From positions 25,137,825 through 25,201,824 of the forward strand of contig CM060104.1 in NCBI GenBank assembly GCA_030522415.1: a DNA stretch of 64,000 nucleotides, given 5' to 3'. Origin of the DNA: Channallabes apus. Its lineage: Eukaryota > Chordata > Actinopteri > Siluriformes > Clariidae. Made by a program: the position numbers and the translations under genes. The first letter of the stretch is position 1; every line of letters starts with the position of its first letter. Positions 44,863-56,580 of the stretch are shown here, piece after piece. Under the pieces are notes generated by a model, which saw only the letters and a list, made by a program, of their open reading frames with translations, searched no databases and had not been told where the DNA came from.

Positions 44863-47172
44863 GTGCAAGAACCTCTTGGCACTTACGCAAAGTATGGTGA
44901 AGAGTCATATAAGCAAATGCCTGTGTATATGCTGAATGTTGAAGGAGAAAAGATTATGTTTCTGGTAGATTCTGGAGCCAGTAAAAACGAGTGGACAGTA
45001 CCTGAACTCAGTAGGGGCATCTGGTGTTATGGTAAAAGAAAAATTTTCTACTCCCCTCAAGTGTGAAACTACTCAAGGAGAAAAATTGTATTTTGCATTT
45101 TTGCTTTCTAGCTGTTGTCCTATTAATCTTCTGGGGTGTGATTTAATAAACAAATTGGGATTGAGCTTGATCAGTACCCCAGGAGGGCTAAAAGTATTGG
45201 AGAACGATGAAGTAGAAATTCAGGGGGTAAAATATGACACCAGGCCATTGATGTATGTGTATGAGTGGATATGGGCTCACTCTATTGTGAGTTCAGTGAA
45301 CCAGATGCTTGTGGAAGCAGCACATGACCGCATTAACCCTACTAACACAAGTTTTATGGCTGAACATGATTTGCACTGCACTGCACACATTCATTTTGAA
45401 GGGCCTGATAATAAGTATGAGAGTGAATGGTTTAGAGAACTACAAAACCCAGACATGGTATTGTTTCAAGATCTATTCTGGCACCAATACAGATGCGCTG
45501 TATCTATAGACCTCTCTAGAGTAAGTGTAAGATCTGGCATGCCACATCCATTTACCATAGAAATGTGTCATTATCCAAAAATAAGAAAAAATTAATGGCA
45601 GGAATTGGGATCGTGGGTGTTGAATAACCTCTGAGTTAATGATTGGGTTCATGTCGGAAACACAGAGACTTGATATAGCAAAACAATGAACACATACAAG
45701 GTCGGTCTGAACTGGTTGGTGGAAGCTAAGAGAGCTGTAGAGATACAGTAATTCTGGTGTCAACATTGAATCACAAGAGAGTGAATTGAAGCTTCCCAAA
45801 GATAGAGATAAGCGACCCAAGGCTAAAAACAGTGCCAGAGAGCCTTTGGGCAAAGGGAAAACATGATGTGGGACTCATATGTGATGTTGAACGAGTAAGA
45901 ATTACACCAAAGTCAGATTATAGGCCCTGTAAGACACAGTACCCATTGAAAACTGAGGCGATAGAAGGCATCAAGTGTTTAATTCTTTATTAAAGGCTGG
46001 AGTGATAATTCCATGTGAACACTCACCAGTTAGAACACCAATCTTTCCAGTGAAAAAAGCAAAAATTCGAAGTGAACCTGTAGATTGGAGATTTGTGCAG
46101 GATCTTCAAGCAGTATATGATGCAATAATACCAAGAGCTCCAAATGTCCCGAATCCATACACTATCCTAGCACAAATCCAGTTTTCAGTTGTAGATTTGG
46201 CCAATGCATTTTTTAGCATTCCTGTTCACCCTGACAGCCAGTACTGGTTTGCATTTTCATTTAAGGGGAAATCATATACTTTCACAAGATTATGTCAGGG
46301 ATACTCAGAATCACCAACAATTTACAATGAAGCATTAAGAAAAAGCCTGGAGTCGCTGACCCTGTCTCCAGGGTCAAGCCTTCAATACGTTGATGATTGT
46401 TTGATAGCAGCGCCATCTAAAGAGCAATGTGAAAAGGACACCATAGCCTTGCTTTGTCACCTAGCAAAAAAAGGCCATAAGGTAAGTCTATCTAAATTAC
46501 AGTTTGTACAACAGCAGGTAAAATTATTGGGGCATCTGATATCAGAACAAGGTAAAACGTTAGGTCCAAACAGAGTAAAAGCAATTCAAGAAATTCCAAA
46601 AACAAAAAAGCAACTTATGTCATTTTTGGGCATGTGTTCATATTGCAGAACGTTCATTCCTAACTATGCAATCCTCGAGGCTCCCTTGAGTGAGATAGCT
46701 CATGGGAAGGGCCTACAGGCCCACAGTGCACTTAGTTGGACTCAAGAGGCAGAAAAGGCATTCACTAATTTGAAATTGCCACTACAAACCACACCTACTT
46801 TGGGGATCCCCAATCCAAATAAACCTTTTGTACAAACAGTGGATGAAAAGCGAGGTTGCATGACATCTGTGCTATTGCAAGAACATGGGAGTAAACTCAG
46901 GCCTGTGGTCATTTTTCAGCAAAACTAGATCCTGTAGCAGCAGGGTTGCCAATGTGTTGCAGCTGCTGAAAAAGCTGTAACAGCCTCTACGGATATAGTA
47001 GAGTACAGTGATATAACTTTATTGGTTCCACATGCAGTTTCACTACTTCTCCTCGAACAAAAAACGGCACACATGTCAACAGGGTGATGGTTGAGGTATA
47101 ACACAATTTTACTAGAAATGCCAAATGTTATAGTAAAAAGATGCACTGTGATTAATCCTGCTGACAACACCA
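44863..47172 (+). pseudogene. Retroviral pol: protease and reverse transcriptase, frame-broken
   Basis: The protease motif F-L-V-D-S-G-A lies at about 44957. After several shifts and stops (near 45065, 45595 and 45970) the reverse transcriptase is open at 45975-46928. It shows V-D-W-R-F-V-Q-D-L, V-V-D-L-A-N-A-F-F and the catalytic Y-V-D-D at about 46386. Connection-domain and RNase H codons continue in another frame to about 47165. Truncation there removes the rest of RNase H and integrase. Confidence 0.85.
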
Positions 47173-47175
47173 AGT

Positions 47176-47586
47176 TGTGGTGGAAATTCTGGAAACAATA
47201 TAAAGACAAGTAATCCATATAGTGGGTAGGAGCAAAGTAACAAAGCTTTTATTTTAAACTTCTGCAGAAGGACCAGTCTCATACAGTGACAGCATAGAGA
47301 AAGGTAATCTCTTTCTCTAGCTGACCTATTTTATACACAAACATCTCTGTTAACATAATCAACATTCTACATTCAAACTCATGACTCTTTATCTGCCCCA
47401 AACCAGATGTCCATATCTTATCATTTATTCAGGGACAACTACAATCCAGTTGTTTCTATTCTGTTCTCGGCCTTGTGTTTCTAAGCTTCGACAAACAAGT
47501 TCAAAACTTCTAAAGTCTACGTGACACACTTGCTACAAGGATCAGATAGAATTAATACATAATTAAAATATGATTTTTCCATTACA
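47176..47586 (-). mobile_element. Antisense LTR, sister of 38024-38452
   Basis: It is over 90% similar by eye to the LTR at 38024, with the same TATA and polyadenylation signals on minus. It interrupts plus-strand pol. There is no target duplication, and the expected internal sequence on its minus-strand downstream side is instead reversed pol, so it is a solo LTR or a rearranged provirus end. Confidence 0.8.
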
Positions 47587-48306
47587 CCTACTAATGATAA
47601 CAATATTTATTTAAAAAATAAAAAACTGAAAGTGCACTGTTCCAAATTATTATGCACAACAGAGTTAAAACATTTTATAGGTTGTAAAGAACTGAAAATA
47701 GGCTTTTGTTGAATTTGCAGCATTAGGAGGTCATATTTAAAGAAACCAAAAACTATTTCAATCAAAAACATCCTAACAGGGCATTTTACATCTTAACATA
47801 GGACCCCTTCTTTGATATCACCTTCACAATTCTTGCATCCATTGAACTTGTGAGTTTTTGTACAGTTTCTGCTTGAATTTCTTTGCAGGATGTCAGAATA
47901 GCCTCCCAGAGCTGCTGTTTTGAATCAAACTGCCTCCCACCCTCATAGATCTTTTAAGGATTCTTGTACCATGGATGAAAGTGGTCAGTCAATACAATTT
48001 GCAGAGGTCATTTTCACACCTTCAGGGACCCTACAGGGGCCTACCAGCTCTCTCCCCATGATTCTGGCCCAAAACATGACTCCAGCACCTCCTTGTTGAC
48101 GTCGCAGCCTTGTTGGGACATGGTGGCCATCCACCAATCATCCACTACTCCATCCATCTGGATCATAAAGGGTTGCACGACACTCATCAGTAAACAAGAC
48201 TGTTTAAAAACTTGTCGTCATGTATGCCTGGGCCCACTGCCACCGTTTCTGCTTTGGTTAGGGGTGGCCGAATACTAGGTTTATGTACAACTGCAAGCTT
48301 CTAACG

Positions 48307-48430
48307 CAGTGTTTATCAACCACTGTGCCGCGGTACACTAGTGTGCCATGAGAGATTATCAAGTGTGCCGTGGGAAATTATTAAATTTCACCAAATTGGT
48401 CTAAAACATTTTTTGAAATCTAATAAGTCT
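48307..48430 (+). mobile_element. hAT-like transposon end
   Basis: CAGTGTTTATCAACCACTGT, then GTGCCGCGG and TGTGCCGTGGGAAATTAT is the left end of a common vertebrate hAT-type repeat. It is fragmentary. Confidence 0.6.
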
Positions 48431-48790
48431 GCGAATAATATGCCATTGTCGAGTGTCCCGCACTGTCAACACCGGCAGAGTAATCATGTCATACTCTCTC
48501 ATACATGGTCATACATGGTCTCCTCGGTCCCCAGACGTCTGTTGAGTGTTATAAGAAGAAGGGGAGATGCCACACAGTGGGGAAAATGGCCTTGTCCCAA
48601 CTTTTTTGGGATTTGTTGACACCATGACATTTTGATTCACCCTATTTTTCCCTTAAAATGATACATTTTCTCAGTTTAAACTTTTGTTCCATGATTTATG
48701 TTCTATTCTGAATAAAATATTGACATTTGCCATCTCCACATCATTGCATTCAGTTTTTATTCACAATTTGTTTAGTGTCCCAACTTTTTT
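48431..48790 (+). mobile_element. 3' end of an unclassified DNA transposon
   Basis: The end reads GTGTCCCAACTTTTTTGGAA, preceded by GATGCCACACAGTGGGGAAA and a tail-like AATAAAATATTGACATTTG. It is a frequent fish repeat end; I do not assign a superfamily. Confidence 0.45.
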
Positions 48791-48799
48791 GGAATCCGG

Positions 48800-48986
48800 T
48801 TTGTACCTCGATTCCCAGCCAGTGCCCAAACCCCAGTCACTGGATGCAGTGCTGATCCCAAGCCAATAAAATGGGAGGGTTGCGTCAGGAATGGCATCCG
48901 GCGTAAAACCTGTGGCAAGTTGTGGTGCGGACCGGATAGTCTGCTGTGGCGACCCATTGTTGGGAGCAGCCTAAAGACCAACAACA
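48800..48986 (+). mobile_element. SINE sharing both ends with the RTE-like LINE
   Basis: A truncated tRNA-like head (TCGATTCCCAGCCAGTGCCC) is followed by GAGGGTTGCGTCAGGAATGG, which also occurs (as GTCAGGAAGGGC) in the LINE leader at 51980-52030. Its tail GTGGCGACCCATTG...GCAGCCTAAAG matches the LINE 3' end. This implies mobilisation by that LINE. Confidence 0.7.
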
Positions 48987-49000
48987 ACTGCTTTGTAATG

Positions 49001-49022
49001 GCATTTCAGCAGCTGCTCTCTT
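49001..49022. repeat. Left target duplication of the LINE insertion
   Basis: GCATTTCAGCAGCTGCTCTC plus TT recurs at 52073-52093 with one base missing. Both copies belong to the Tc1-like transposase gene. Confidence 0.8.
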
Positions 49023-52000
49023 CTTCTTTATCTTTCGGCTGTTCCCTTTCAGGGGTCGCCACAGCGAATCATCTGCTTCCATCTAACCCTATCCTCTGCA
49101 TCCTCTTCTTTCACACCAACTAAATTCATGTCGTCTCTCACTGCATCCATAAATCTCCTCTTTGGTCTTCCTCTAGACCTCCTGCCTGGCAGTTCCAACC
49201 TCAGCATCCTTCTACTGATATATTCACCATCTCTCCTCTTAACATGTCCGAACCACCGCAATCTGGCCTCTCTGACTTTATCTCAAAAAACATCTCACAT
49301 GGGTTGTCCCTCGGATGAACTCATTCTTGATCCTATACATCCTTGTCACTCCCAAGGAGAACCTCAACATCTTCAGCTCTGCTACCTCCAACTCTGCCTC
49401 CTGTCTATTCTTCAGTGCCACTGTCTCTAAGCCGTAGAGCATTGCTGGTCTCACCACTGTCCAGTACACCTTTCCTTTCATTCTCGCTGATACGCTTTTA
49501 ACGCACAACACACCTGAAACTTTTCTCTACCCATTCCAACCTGCCTGTGCCCGCCTCTTCACCTCCTTTCCATACTCTCCATTGCTCTGGACCGTTGACC
49601 CTAAGTACTTAAAATCCTGCACCTTCTTTACCTCTGCTCCCTGTATCCTCACTGTTCCTCTTGGGTTCCTCTCATTCACACACATGTATTCTGTCTTGCT
49701 GCGGCTAACCTTCATTCCTCTGCTTTCTAGAGCATACCTCCACCTCTCCAAATTTTCTTCCACCTGTTCCCTGCTCTCGCTACAAAGCACAATGTCATCT
49801 GCAAACATCATAGTCCATGGAGACTCCTGTCTAACCTCATCTGTCATTCTGTCCATCACCAGAGCAAACAAAAAGGAGCTCAGAGCTGATCCTTGATGCA
49901 GACCCACCTCCACTTTGAACTCTTCTGTCAGACCTACAGCACATCTTACAACTGTCATACATGTCCTGTACCACTCTAACATACTTCTCTGCCACTCCAG
50001 ACTTCCTCATACAACACCACAGCTCCTCTCTCGGCACCCTGTCGTACTCCTTCTCTAAATCTACAAAGACACAATGCAACTCTTTATTACCTTCTCTGTA
50101 CTTCTCCACCAGCATCCTCAAAGCAAATACTGCATCTGATGTACTCTTTCTAGGCATGAAACCATATTGCTGCTCACAAATGCTCACCTCTGCCCTTAAC
50201 CTAGCTTCCACTACTCTTTCCCACAGCTTCATTGTATGGCACATTAGCTTTATGCCTCTGTAATTGCCACAGCTCTGTACATCTCCTTTGTTCTTAAAAA
50301 TCGGCATCAATACACTTCTCCTCCATTCTTCTGGAATCCTTTCACTCTCCAAGATCTTGTTAAACAAACTAGTCAGAAACTCTACTGCCACCTCTCCTAT
50401 GCACTTCCATACCTCCACAGGTATTTCATCAGGACCAACAGCCTTTCCACTCTTCATCCTCTTCAACGCCCTTCTCACCTCACTTTTACTAATATTTGCT
50501 ACTTCCTGCTCCACAACAGTCACCTCTTCTACTCTTTGTTCTCTTTCGTTTTCCTCATTCATCAACTCCTCAAAGTACTTCTTCCATCTTCCCATCACCC
50601 TCCTGGCATCTGTCAGTACATTTCCCTCTCTATCTTTAATCACTCTAACCTGCTGCACATCCTTCCCATCTCTATCTCTCTGCCTCGCCAACCTGTACAG
50701 ATCCACCTCACCCTCCTTACTGTCCAGCCTAGCATACAAGTCCTCATATGCTCTTTGTTTGGCCTTTGCCACCTCTACCTCTCAGAGTCACACTTCTTAG
50801 CTAGCCTCTTTCCCTGTATACACTCCTGGACTTCCTCGTTCCACCACCAAGTCTCCTTGTCCACTTTTCCCTTACCTGATGATACACCAAGTACCCTCCT
50901 ACCTGTCTCCCTGATCACATTGGCTGTAGTTGTCCAGTCAACTGGCAGCACCCCATGACGACCCATAGCCTGTCTCAACTCCTCCATAAAGACTACACAA
51001 CATTCTTCCTTTCTCAGCTTCCACCACTTTGTCCTCTGTTCTGCCTTTGTTCTCTTCACCTTCCTCACCACCAGGGTTATTTTACACACCACCATTCTGT
51101 TTTGTCTGGCTACACTCTCCCCTACGAACACTTTGCAATTACTGATCTATTTCAGATTACAACGTCGACACAAGATGTAGTCCACCTGAGTGCTTCTGCG
51201 TCCACTCTTATATGTCACCCTATGTTCCTGCCTCTTCTGGAAGAAAGTATTTACTACTGCCATTTCCATTCTCTTTGCAAAGTCCACCACCATCTGTCCT
51301 TCTACATTCCTGTCCTGAAGACCAAACCTGCCCATCACATTTTCATCACCTCTGTTCCCTTCCCCAACATGTCCATTGAAGTCTGCACCAATCACCACTC
51401 TCTCACCTCTGGGGATGCTCTGCATCACTTCATCTAACTCACTCCAGAATGTCTCCTTCTCTTCTAACTCACATCCTACCTGTAGGGCATAACCACTAAC
51501 AACATTGAACATCACCCCTTCAATATCCAGCTTTAGACTCATCAACCTGTCTGATACTCTTTTCACCTCTAGAACATTCCTAACAAACTCCTCTTTCAGA
51601 ATAACTCCTACTCCATTTCTTTTCCTATCCACACCATGGTAAAACAATTCTAAGCTTCTAGCCTTGATACATTTCCACCTGGTCTCCTGGACACACAGTA
51701 TATCCACCTTCCTTCTCTGCATCATATCAACCAACTCTCTTGCCCTCCCTGTCATGGTCCCAACATTCAAAGTCCCTACTATCACTCCTAAACTCTTGCC
51801 TTTCCTCTTCTCTCTCTGATTTCGAACACACCTTTCTCCTCTCCTTTATCGACCAACAGTAGCCCAATTTCCACCGGCACCCTGTACAGTACTGTAGGTC
51901 AACAGCACCGGTGGCGGTCATTGTTAACCTGGGCCACGACCGATCCAGTATGGAAATTATATTTCTGATTCGCATCATTGATTTGGCAAATGCCCTTCCT

Positions 52001-52072
52001 GACACAACCCTCTGCATTTATCCAGACTTGGGACTTGCACAAGAAGACACTGGATTGCGCCCCCCCATGGTT
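49023..52072 (-). mobile_element. Full-length RTE-like LINE (second family) with target duplications
   Basis: A 3050-bp antisense LINE has both ends defined by the 21-22-bp duplication. Its 3' end is GCGACCCCTGAAAGGGAACA followed by GCCGAAAG and AAGAAG-type repeats. Its leader begins AACCATGGGGGGGCGCAATC. A short fragment of the same family occurs at 62305. The coding frames are broken. Confidence 0.88.
49049..51785 (-). pseudogene. LINE endonuclease-reverse transcriptase, frame-broken
   Basis: The endonuclease (51785-51147) carries L-C-V-Q-E-T-R-W, I-G-A-D-F-N-G-H-V and V-D-Y-I-L. After a shift a linker follows (51131-50775). The reverse transcriptase (50772-49837 and 49982-49527) carries N-Y-R-G-I-K-L-M, F-V-D-L-E-K-E-Y-D-R-V-P and L-H-Q-G-S-A-L-S, with catalytic F-A-D-D. 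The C-terminus (49511-49049) has R-W-F-G-H-V-K-R-R and R-G-R-P-K-R-R. Shifts occur near 51140, 50775, 49960-49840, 49520 and 49265. The E in K-E-Y-D replaces the usual small residue. Confidence 0.85.
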
Positions 52073-52093
52073 GCATTCAGCAGCTGCTCTCTT
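52073..52093. repeat. Right target duplication of the LINE insertion
   Basis: GCATTCAGCAGCTGCTCTCT plus T matches 49001-49022 except for one missing T. Confidence 0.8.
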
Positions 52094-52564
52094 AATTTGA
52101 TGAATTTGTCTGGCAGAAACCTTCCTCATTCTGCCTTCATCTGCACGAACCTGTCTGTGCTCTGAATCACCCACGAATGTCTTCACAGTACGATGAGTTT
52201 TTGTGAAATATCTAATGTTTTCATACCTTGTCCAATTTGATGCTTTTCGGCAGCAGAGAGATCCTTTTTCTTTCCCATATTGCTTGAAACCTGTGGCCTG
52301 CTTAATAAACCTTCTTCAGTACTTTTTCTTTAATTGGGCTCATCTGGAAAACTAATTATCACACGTGTCTGAGATTCATTTGACTAATCCAAAGAGCCCT
52401 GAGACGCAATACCATCCATGAGTTTAATTTAAAAACTAAACATTTAATGTTTATGACACTTGCATCCAATTCGCATAATAATGTGGAACATAGTGTATTT
52501 GAGCTTGGCCGCTGTGTTGTGTGGAGTGATTTATCATCCACCTAAGTATAGTAAGGACTTTTTA

Positions 52565-53390
52565 ATTGTCTTTTTAGACTGAAATGATGCCTAAATATGA
52601 TTGTGAGAGCACCTTTCTTCTTTTAACTAGATGGTTTAAACCCTTAACATTCCAGCTCACAAAGTTTAAAGAACTATTCATTCTTCTCTTGAAAGTATGC
52701 AGGTAGTTAAACATAAATAATACTGAAATGCCTAGCATCATCCTTAAAACAAAGGTGTAAACCACTGAGTGACAAATTAAAGATGCATTGTGTACACAAA
52801 AGTTGCCCAAATTATCATGGAGGCCAGTTCAGCACAGGGATGAGTCAGCAGGTGCAGATGACACTAGAAGCTGAAAAACAAAGCAAGCTCTTCAATTTGT
52901 CTATTGTTCACCAAACAAATCTTCCTGCCGCTTCCTACCACACCATCTTCAGCTCCGATGCGTAATTTACACAAACTAAGAATTAGATATATAAATAAAA
53001 CATTTCAACACTCCAATACTGAAAAAAAACTGTAGCCACTTCTTCTGTCCGGTAGAGAGAGTTATCTGGAGCTGTGCTGAATACAGGAGAGAAGGCCGGA
53101 GTCCATGGTGGTATAATTCAGTCATTACATCTCTATACTTGGCTCACTGACTTAAAACTTCGACAGTGTAGTCTTCCACGATACGAAACTGCTGACCACG
53201 TTTTTCCAGCTCCCTCCTCCGCCGTGCCTCCCGAATCAGAAGGTCTTTATCCTGGTACCGGTGTATGAGGAGAATGACTGGCTGAGGTCTCTGTCCAGAA
53301 GCGAGTTTGGATGCAGGTATACGGTGGACTCTTTCAATCTCAGATGGGGATGGCAGCGTTTCACTCCCAAACATCTTGCACAAAAACTTA
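52565..53390 (-). mobile_element. L1-clade LINE fragment (ORF1 end and ORF2 start)
   Basis: Minus-strand 53383-53144 encodes an ORF1 domain (L-P-S-P-S-E-I-E-R-V-H-R-I and R-Y-Q-D-K-D-L-L-I-R-E-A-R). 52690-52600 starts ORF2 with L-N-F-V-S-W-N-V-K-G-L-N-H. The two-ORF order matches the L1 at 4851-8895. It is truncated at both sides. Confidence 0.78.
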
Positions 53391-53489
53391 GATTTTTTTT
53401 TTCTAAGGGGAAAGAAAAGATTTTAATGTTCAGGTTTGTTGCCCTGAAAAGTCGTTGGCCAAAGATTTTTTTAACTTAATTGATTCATT

Positions 53490-54915
53490 TAGTTTTGTGC
53501 AGTCAATGTCTGGCCCAACACAGGAGCAGCGGCACATGCTTGATCTTGTTTTACACTTGATTCTCCATCCACGAATGCCACTGCTGCGCGTGATGTCATC
53601 CACTCATAACCGCTAAACTCCAGCACCCCGATGCCTTTCTCCTGATCTTCGGCAATTTAAACCACGCATCACTGAAGACTCTTCCCACTTTCACTCAATA
53701 TGTGGATTGTCACACCATGGGGGATAGAACACTAGACCTGCTGTATGCTAATGTTAAAGGTGCTTACAGGCAGTTAAAGGCAGCACTAACCCCTCTGGGG
53801 AAGCCGGATCACAACCTAGTCCACCTCCTGCCAATATACAAACCCCTGGTTCAGAGACAGCGTGCTACAGTGAGGAATGTGAGATGGTGGTCATAAGGAG
53901 CCACTGCTACATTACAGGATTGTTTTGAGGCTACATACTGGGAGGTTCTCTGAGAACCACATAGTGAGGACATTGATGGAATGCAGACTGCATCACGGAG
54001 TACATACAGTAAATCTCTGTGTTGACACCTGTGTACCTATGAGAACACAGGTTACTTGAGTCACCAAAGACATTAAAGCTTGTTTGAATGAGAACAAAAG
54101 GGCTTTTAGGTCATGTAATAAGGAAGCGGCGAAGAAGGCACAGAGAATGCTAGTTGGCAAAATCACGTACTCTGGGAGAAACTGAAGAACATGCACATAG
54201 GCACTTCCTTGGTTACCTGGATCATCTGACCTGCCGTCCTCAGTATGTTCGACTACAGAACTGTGTCTCTGAGACTGTGATCGGCAGCACCGGAACCAAG
54301 CCATCTGCAGAAGTTTCTGACGACTCTGTAGTTGTTGGATGTATAAAGGATGAGTACATCTCTGACTACCTGTCCGTAATCACCTACAACTTAACATCAC
54401 GAAATCAAAGGAGATGGTGGTAGACTTTAAGAGAAGTAAGTCCCCTGTGACACCTATATCTATCCAGGGGGAGATAGTGGACATCGTCTCAGAATACAAA
54501 TATCTGGGAGTTCATCTGGACAATAAACTTCACTGGTCACATAGCACATAGCTATCTACAAGAAAGGACAGAACCGGTTGTATTTTCTGAGAAGCCTCAG
54601 GTCCTTTAACATCTGCAAAACCATCCTTCGGATGTTTTATGAAACTGTTGTGGCAAGAGTAATTTTTTATGCGGTGGTCTGTTGGGGCTGCAACATCAAA
54701 GTGACAGACAGAAATAGACTGGACAAAGTAGTTAAAAGGGCCGTATCAGTGCTAGGAATAGAGCTCGACATTGTGGAGGTAGTAGCAAAAATGAGGATTC
54801 TGTCCAAAACACCATCCATCTTGAACAATCCTTCCCAGACGCTATTTGGTGTTCTCTCTTACCAGAAGAGCAATTTCAGCCAGAGACTGATTACCACCAT
54901 TTGCAATTCTTAATG
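53490..54915 (+). mobile_element. Rex1/CR1-group LINE, degenerate
   Basis: Endonuclease-end codons (R-T-L-D-L-L-Y-A-N-V-K-G-A-Y, K-P-D-H-N-L-V-H, about 53720-53825) lead to a gap. Reverse-transcriptase C-terminal codons follow (about 54410-54912), with Y-K-Y-L-G-V-H-L-D-N-K-L, K-K-G-Q-N-R-L-Y-F-L-R-S-L-R-S-F and A-V-V-C-W-G. The catalytic core is missing. Confidence 0.78.
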
Positions 54916-54999
54916 ATCCCCAAATTGTTGGTATGGGCAGCTCTTATGCAGTGTGTGTAAACTTTCTCCAGTTTTTTATTGATAAGATTTCTTCTACAA

Positions 55000-55770
55000 G
55001 GGCTCTTATTATACCTCCTGCATGTAACCCATCCATCTCCATTTTTGTCTTTAGCTCTGCTGTTTTTACCCAGTTTGAGCTACTGTAATTTCTCTTTCTT
55101 TTATGTTAAAGATTCTTGGTTTTATGAAGGTTCTACTGTAGGTTCTCCTGCTGGTCTCATTCCTCCACATTTTTTAAAGAGCTGGCTCCCATTCTAGGTC
55201 CCCTAGTTTTAAATATTATAAATAGCAGCTTGGGATCTGGTGTGGTACCCAGTAATTGTAAACAAGCAGTTTTTAAACGTGCATTTAAACATGCGGCCTT
55301 TGTTAAAGAAACGCAAACTTGATTCCTCAGTGTTTTGTAATTACAGAACAACCTCTAAGCTACCATTTCTAATATTCTGGGGAAAGTAGTATATAAACAA
55401 CTAACAAGTTATCTTAGTGAGTATGGAATCCTTGAGGTCATCCAGTCTGGTTTTATGGCTCTTCACACTGCTGAAACAGCTCTGTTAAGGGTCTTGATGA
55501 TATTTACCGTATTACTGATTCTGGTGATTCTGTGATTCTACTGCTCCTAGATTTAACAGCTGCCTTTGATACAGTAGACCATGACATCCTTTTATCATTC
55601 TTAGAACATTGGGTGGGAATTACAGTAGGATGACAGCTGTAGACTGGATTAGATCCTACCTGATCGATAGAACATTTTCTGTTAGCATTGGAAATTTCAA
55701 GTTCTCATCAGCTCCTCTGAATGAGAACTTGAAATCTCATTCTTTGGTCCCAAGCACTATGACATCAACA
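55000..55770 (+). mobile_element. L2-clade LINE reverse-transcriptase fragment
   Basis: Broken frames read I-Q-S-G-F-M-A-L-H-T-A-E-T-A-L, then L-L-L-D-L-T-A-A-F-D-T-V-D-H-D-I-L-L (about 55540-55600) and L-E-H-W-V-G-I. That is the palm A block of L2 elements. The catalytic Asp pair region is lost. Confidence 0.75.
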
Positions 55771-56024
55771 CCATGATTATCATGTCATTGCCATCAGTCT
55801 GATAATGCTGTTTGTAATAAACATTTGAGGGCCCTCATGTTCTTCTAAGGACTTTTTTATTGTTATTTTTTTATTAGTTGTTTAGTTTTACTGTTAAGTT
55901 TCTTTCAATCATTCAGGCCCTTTTGGAAATCTCATGGAAATCGGCACACAGATTGGAATCTGCTGCCATTAGAATGCCTGCAAATCTGGGCCCTGAGTCT
56001 CCGCCTTCACATATTTTGGATCAT
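55771..56024. other. Unassigned
   Basis: No supported gene or repeat. It includes short near-palindromic text (ATGATTATCATGTCAT). Confidence 0.4.
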
Positions 56025-56270
56025 TTGCAAAAAAAAAAACAACAACCCACGTTTAGGACATCAGTACTATTAAATACACACAGTACACATACTACACACA
56101 CACTACACACAAACACATCCTACACACTTTACACACACTAAATATCCTACACACACACACACACACACACACATCCTACAAACACACGCATCCTACAAAC
56201 ACACACACACATCCTACACACACACACCCTACACACACGCACACATGCAAATGTAAATATCTTTACAAAG
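56025..56270. repeat. CA-rich low-complexity tract
   Basis: Interrupted (CA)n with repeated ATCCTACA-CACACA units, probably a decayed microsatellite. Confidence 0.85.
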
Positions 56271-56330
56271 TTAATATTTTGTATTCTGATCATCACTGCA
56301 GCTCATCTAAGCTAAGAGATATGATCTGAC

Positions 56331-56504
56331 CTCAGTGTCTCCAGTGTACAGTGTGGATTCTCCAGTCGAGCAGAGAGCAGCTTCACTCCTGAATCCTTCA
56401 GGTTATTGTAGCTCAGGTCCAGTTCTCTCAAACTGGAGGAGTTTAAGCTGAGAACTGAGGACAGAACTCTACAGCTTTCCTCTGTCAGGTTACACCCATA
56501 CAAT
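56331..56504 (-). CDS. NLR-type leucine-rich-repeat exon
   Basis: Minus-strand acceptor TTTCTCTTAG, a 174-nt open exon, and donor GTCAGA. The 58 codons read [14 protein letters not shown], then [13 protein letters not shown], then [10 protein letters not shown] and P-H-C-T-L-E-T-L. That is one pair of ribonuclease-inhibitor-type LRRs. Split-codon phases are 2-2, as in its sister at 59703-59876 (about 85% similar codons). A (CA)n tract lies just upstream, and Tc1 copy C and the LTR-like element lie in the intron between them. Fish NLR proteins are cytosolic immune sensors; this is one exon of one. Confidence 0.85.
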
Positions 56505-56513
56505 CTAAGAGAA

Positions 56514-56516
56514 AAA

Positions 56517-56573
<57 letters not shown>
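56514..56573. repeat. (CA)n microsatellite
   Basis: About 28 CA units beside the LRR exon acceptor. Confidence 0.95.
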
Positions 56574-56574
<1 letters not shown>

Positions 56575-56580
56575 TATATA

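Larger units (their letters stand above)
41849..47172 (+). mobile_element. Endogenous retrovirus internal region (gag-pol), broken
   Basis: Plus-strand gag codons start just after 41848 and resume after the Harbinger-like insertion (42065-43547). The zinc knuckle, protease, reverse transcriptase and the start of the RNase H region follow in broken frames. It stops at 47172 where an antisense LTR begins. There is no integrase or envelope on this strand. The RT type resembles gamma/epsilon-retroviruses. Confidence 0.8.
47633..52495 (-). mobile_element. Tc1-like transposon (fourth family) split by nested insertions
   Basis: Surviving parts are 47633-48305 (C-terminal half), 48987-49022 and 52094-52495 (N-terminal part and right end, TA at 52496). 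The ends share CCAAATTATTATGC-type inverted repeats. Codons read M-G-K-K-K-D-L-S-A-A-E-K and V-R-A-D-E-G-R-M-R-K-V-S-A-R-Q-I-H. On the C-terminal side I read T-D-E-C-R-A-T-L in shifted frames. Between them lie a hAT-like end, another transposon end, a SINE and a LINE. Confidence 0.8.
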
